Below, piece after piece: positions 4,854 through 5,950 of a stretch of 5,950 nt of DNA. Where the stretch lies: positions 1 to 5,950 of the forward strand of contig DASUFI010000334.1 of assembly GCA_036274635.1 (NCBI GenBank). Reading direction: 5' to 3'. The notes under the pieces were generated by a model. That model was not told where the DNA came from and ran no database searches. It saw only the letters and a list, made by a program, of their open reading frames with translations. The position numbers and the translations under genes were made by a program. Origin of the DNA: DASUFI01 sp036274635 (GTDB lineage Bacteria; Planctomycetota; B15-G4). The number at the start of each line of letters is the position of its first letter. Within the stretch, counting starts at the first letter, position 1.

Positions 4854-5861
4854 TCATGAGGCGCGGAAGGCCCCTTCCGAGGCCTTCGGCGGGTGCGCCG
4901 CGGGGTCGGCTCCGAGCCCCTTCGGCGAGCCGGGCGCGCGGCGTCCCGGGACCTCCGACGACAGAGCGCCGCCGCCCCAGATCTCGACCTCGAGCTCCAG
5001 CTCCTGGCCGCTGCGGACGCGCACGGCGGCCCGCACCTGCTCGACGAGCGCGAGCACGTCGGCCGCGCGGGCGCCGCCCTCGTTGACGATGAAGTTCGCG
5101 TGCCGGACCGACACGCGCGCAGCGCCGACGGCGCGACCCTTGCAGCCGGCCTCTTCGATGAGTCGCCCGGAAGGCGCGTCGGGCGTGTTGCGGAAGATGC
5201 AGCCCGCGGAGCGCGCCGCGAGCGGCTGGCTCTCGCGCTTGGCACGCAGGATCGCCGCCAGGCGCTCGCCGATGGAGGCCGACGCCTCGGCGCGCAGCTG
5301 CAGCACGGCGTCCAGCACGACGGCGCCGCGGAAGGGCGAGCGGCGGTAGCCGAAGTCGGCGGGCGTGCAGGCCACCGCGCGCGGCGCGCCCGCCTCGTCC
5401 AGCACGGTCACCTCGCACAGCAGGTCGCCGATGGCGCCGTGACGCGTGCCCGCGTTGCCCGCCACCGCGCCGCCCAGCGTGCCCGGGACGCCGGCCAGCA
5501 CCTCCGCGCCGCCGAGGCCCTGCAGGTGGCACACCGAGACCAGGCGCGCGAGGCTCGCGCCCGCCTCGACGCGCACGCAGTCCGGGCGCACGCCCTCGTG
5601 CCCGATGCCGGCCATCAGCCGGGTGTGCAGCACGATGTCCGGCACGCCCTCGTCGCGCACGAGCAGGTTGCTGCCGTGGCCCAGCAGGCGGAAGGGCAGG
5701 CCCGCGGCGCGCAGCTCGTTGACCGCGAGCATGAGCTCCTCGCGGCTGCGCGGCTCGATCACGAACGGCGCCGGCCCGCCGACGCCCAGCGTGGTCAGCG
5801 GCCCGAGGGCCGCGCCCTCATGGACCAGCAGACGCTCCCGCAAGACGCGCGGCAAGTCCAT
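4854..5861 (-). CDS. murB: UDP-N-acetylenolpyruvoylglucosamine reductase (MurB)
   Basis: This gene encodes 335 residues from the ATG at 5861. MurB reduces UDP-GlcNAc-enolpyruvate to UDP-MurNAc with FAD and NADPH in the cytoplasm, the second committed step of peptidoglycan synthesis. The FAD-binding part shows LTTLGVGGPA (22-31), LGHGSNLLVRD (60-70), and a VPGTLGGAVAGNAG segment (125-138). FGYRRSPF at 170-177 matches the YRxSxF form typical of type II MurB. The catalytic motif is SAGCIFRN at 218-225, with Cys221 where many MurBs have Ser. RLIEEAGCKG and HANFIVNEG follow. LELEVEIWG at 288-296 supplies the probable catalytic Glu291. Residues 300-335 are Pro/Gly/Ala-rich and lie beyond the usual fold. 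Reading further upstream, to an ATG at 5903, would only add residues from inside the overlapping murC, and MDLPRVLRERL is a sensible N-terminus. The ribosome-binding site is weak (GGGAG, 12 bases upstream). The start overlaps murC by 44 bases, so the pair should be co-transcribed. Confidence 0.95.
   Translation of the reverse strand: MDLPRVLRERLLVHEGAALGPLTTLGVGGPAPFVIEPRSREELMLAVNELRAAGLPFRLLGHGSNLLVRDEGVPDIVLHTRLMAGIGHEGVRPDCVRVEAGASLARLVSVCHLQGLGGAEVLAGVPGTLGGAVAGNAGTRHGAIGDLLCEVTVLDEAGAPRAVACTPADFGYRRSPFRGAVVLDAVLQLRAEASASIGERLAAILRAKRESQPLAARSAGCIFRNTPDAPSGRLIEEAGCKGRAVGAARVSVRHANFIVNEGGARAADVLALVEQVRAAVRVRSGQELELEVEIWGGGALSSEVPGRRAPGSPKGLGADPAAHPPKASEGAFRAS
4866..4887 (-). repeat. Inverted repeat at the 3' end of murB
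   Basis: GAAGGCC (4866-4872) and GGCCTTC (4881-4887) form a perfect seven-base stem with an eight-base loop, close to the murB stop. A second, overlapping pairing, GGAAGG (4865-4870) with CCTTCC (4873-4878), has a two-base spacer. AAGGCCCC inside it (4867-4874) recurs at 4765-4772 and 4798-4805 in the leader. No U-run follows on the minus strand, so it is at best a weak or factor-assisted terminator of murB. Confidence 0.4.
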
Positions 5862-5950
5862 CGACGTCGCCCGCTCCCATGACCACGCACACGTCACGCT
5901 CACGCAGCCGCGCGGCCACTGCTGCGTCGCAGGCGCGCGCGGGTCCCACC
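5818..5950 (-). CDS. murC: UDP-N-acetylmuramate--L-alanine ligase (MurC), C-terminal fragment
   Basis: Only the last 43 codons and the TGA (5820-5818) are inside the window. The fragment ends with AARLRERDVCVVMGAGDVDG and a LAARLAG stretch, in which the hydrophobic strand followed by GAGDV matches the conserved end of MurC (typically DVVLTMGAGDI). MurC joins L-alanine to UDP-MurNAc with ATP, the step after MurB. This region is the end of the third Mur-ligase domain. The order murC then murB and the overlap with murB strengthen the call; with so little sequence, another Mur ligase is possible but less likely. Confidence 0.8.
   Translation of the reverse strand, partial: VGPARACDAAVAARLRERDVCVVMGAGDVDGLAARLAGASAGP

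Noticed and set aside
4893..5882. Plus-strand open frame antisense to murB
   Set aside because: Same low-complexity composition; the MurB motifs on the other strand explain the region.
5862..5903. Upstream in-frame ATG extending MurB by 14 residues
   Set aside because: It would deepen the overlap with murC and adds residues with no MurB character.

Overview
The window is strongly GC-rich and gene-dense, and every gene I can support lies on the minus strand. It reads right to left as murC (3' end only), murB, a 162-base gap, a class II (adenosylcobalamin-dependent) ribonucleotide reductase split over two genes (here nrdJa and nrdJb), a LemA-family gene, and an M48/HtpX-like membrane metalloprotease that runs off the left edge. 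This looks like a chromosomal housekeeping region of a GC-rich bacterium, most likely a proteobacterium. The genes do not fix the lineage: a murC-murB junction with a MurB carrying a YRxSxF loop would suit Myxococcota-like bacteria, but GC-rich Betaproteobacteria cannot be excluded. I see no mobile element, tRNA, rRNA or CRISPR array.

Right part (4854-5950): the last 43 codons of murC overlap the start of murB by 44 bases. Both act in cytoplasmic peptidoglycan precursor synthesis: MurB makes UDP-MurNAc, and MurC adds the first L-alanine. MurB carries Cys rather than Ser in its catalytic SAG[S/C]xFxN motif.

Gap (4692-4853): this is the only sizeable non-coding stretch and is less GC-rich than its surroundings. 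It holds a candidate sigma-70-like promoter, a good NrdR-box-like palindrome over the -10 element, a weaker one exactly 32 bases upstream, and three GC arms that can form two mutually exclusive hairpins. This fits a regulated start of transcription for the reductase.

Middle (1689-4691): NrdJa has the catalytic barrel with the thiyl-radical cysteine (Cys327) and the active-site redox pair (Cys120/Cys338). NrdJb has the TSCPD domain and the C-terminal cysteine-rich tail that family members use to re-reduce the active site. The two genes are in the same frame, separated by only one TGA and one GCC codon. NrdJb also has a roughly 130-residue helical N-terminal region that I do not recognise.

Left part (1-1649): lemA and the M48 protease overlap by four bases (GTGA), a common pairing, and follow nrdJb after 39 bases. 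nrdJa-nrdJb-lemA-protease is therefore probably one transcription unit. The functional link between dNTP synthesis and the LemA/M48 envelope pair is not evident from sequence.

The best candidates for something under-described are the split reductase with its in-frame TGA and novel NrdJb N-terminus, and the compact leader upstream of nrdJa.
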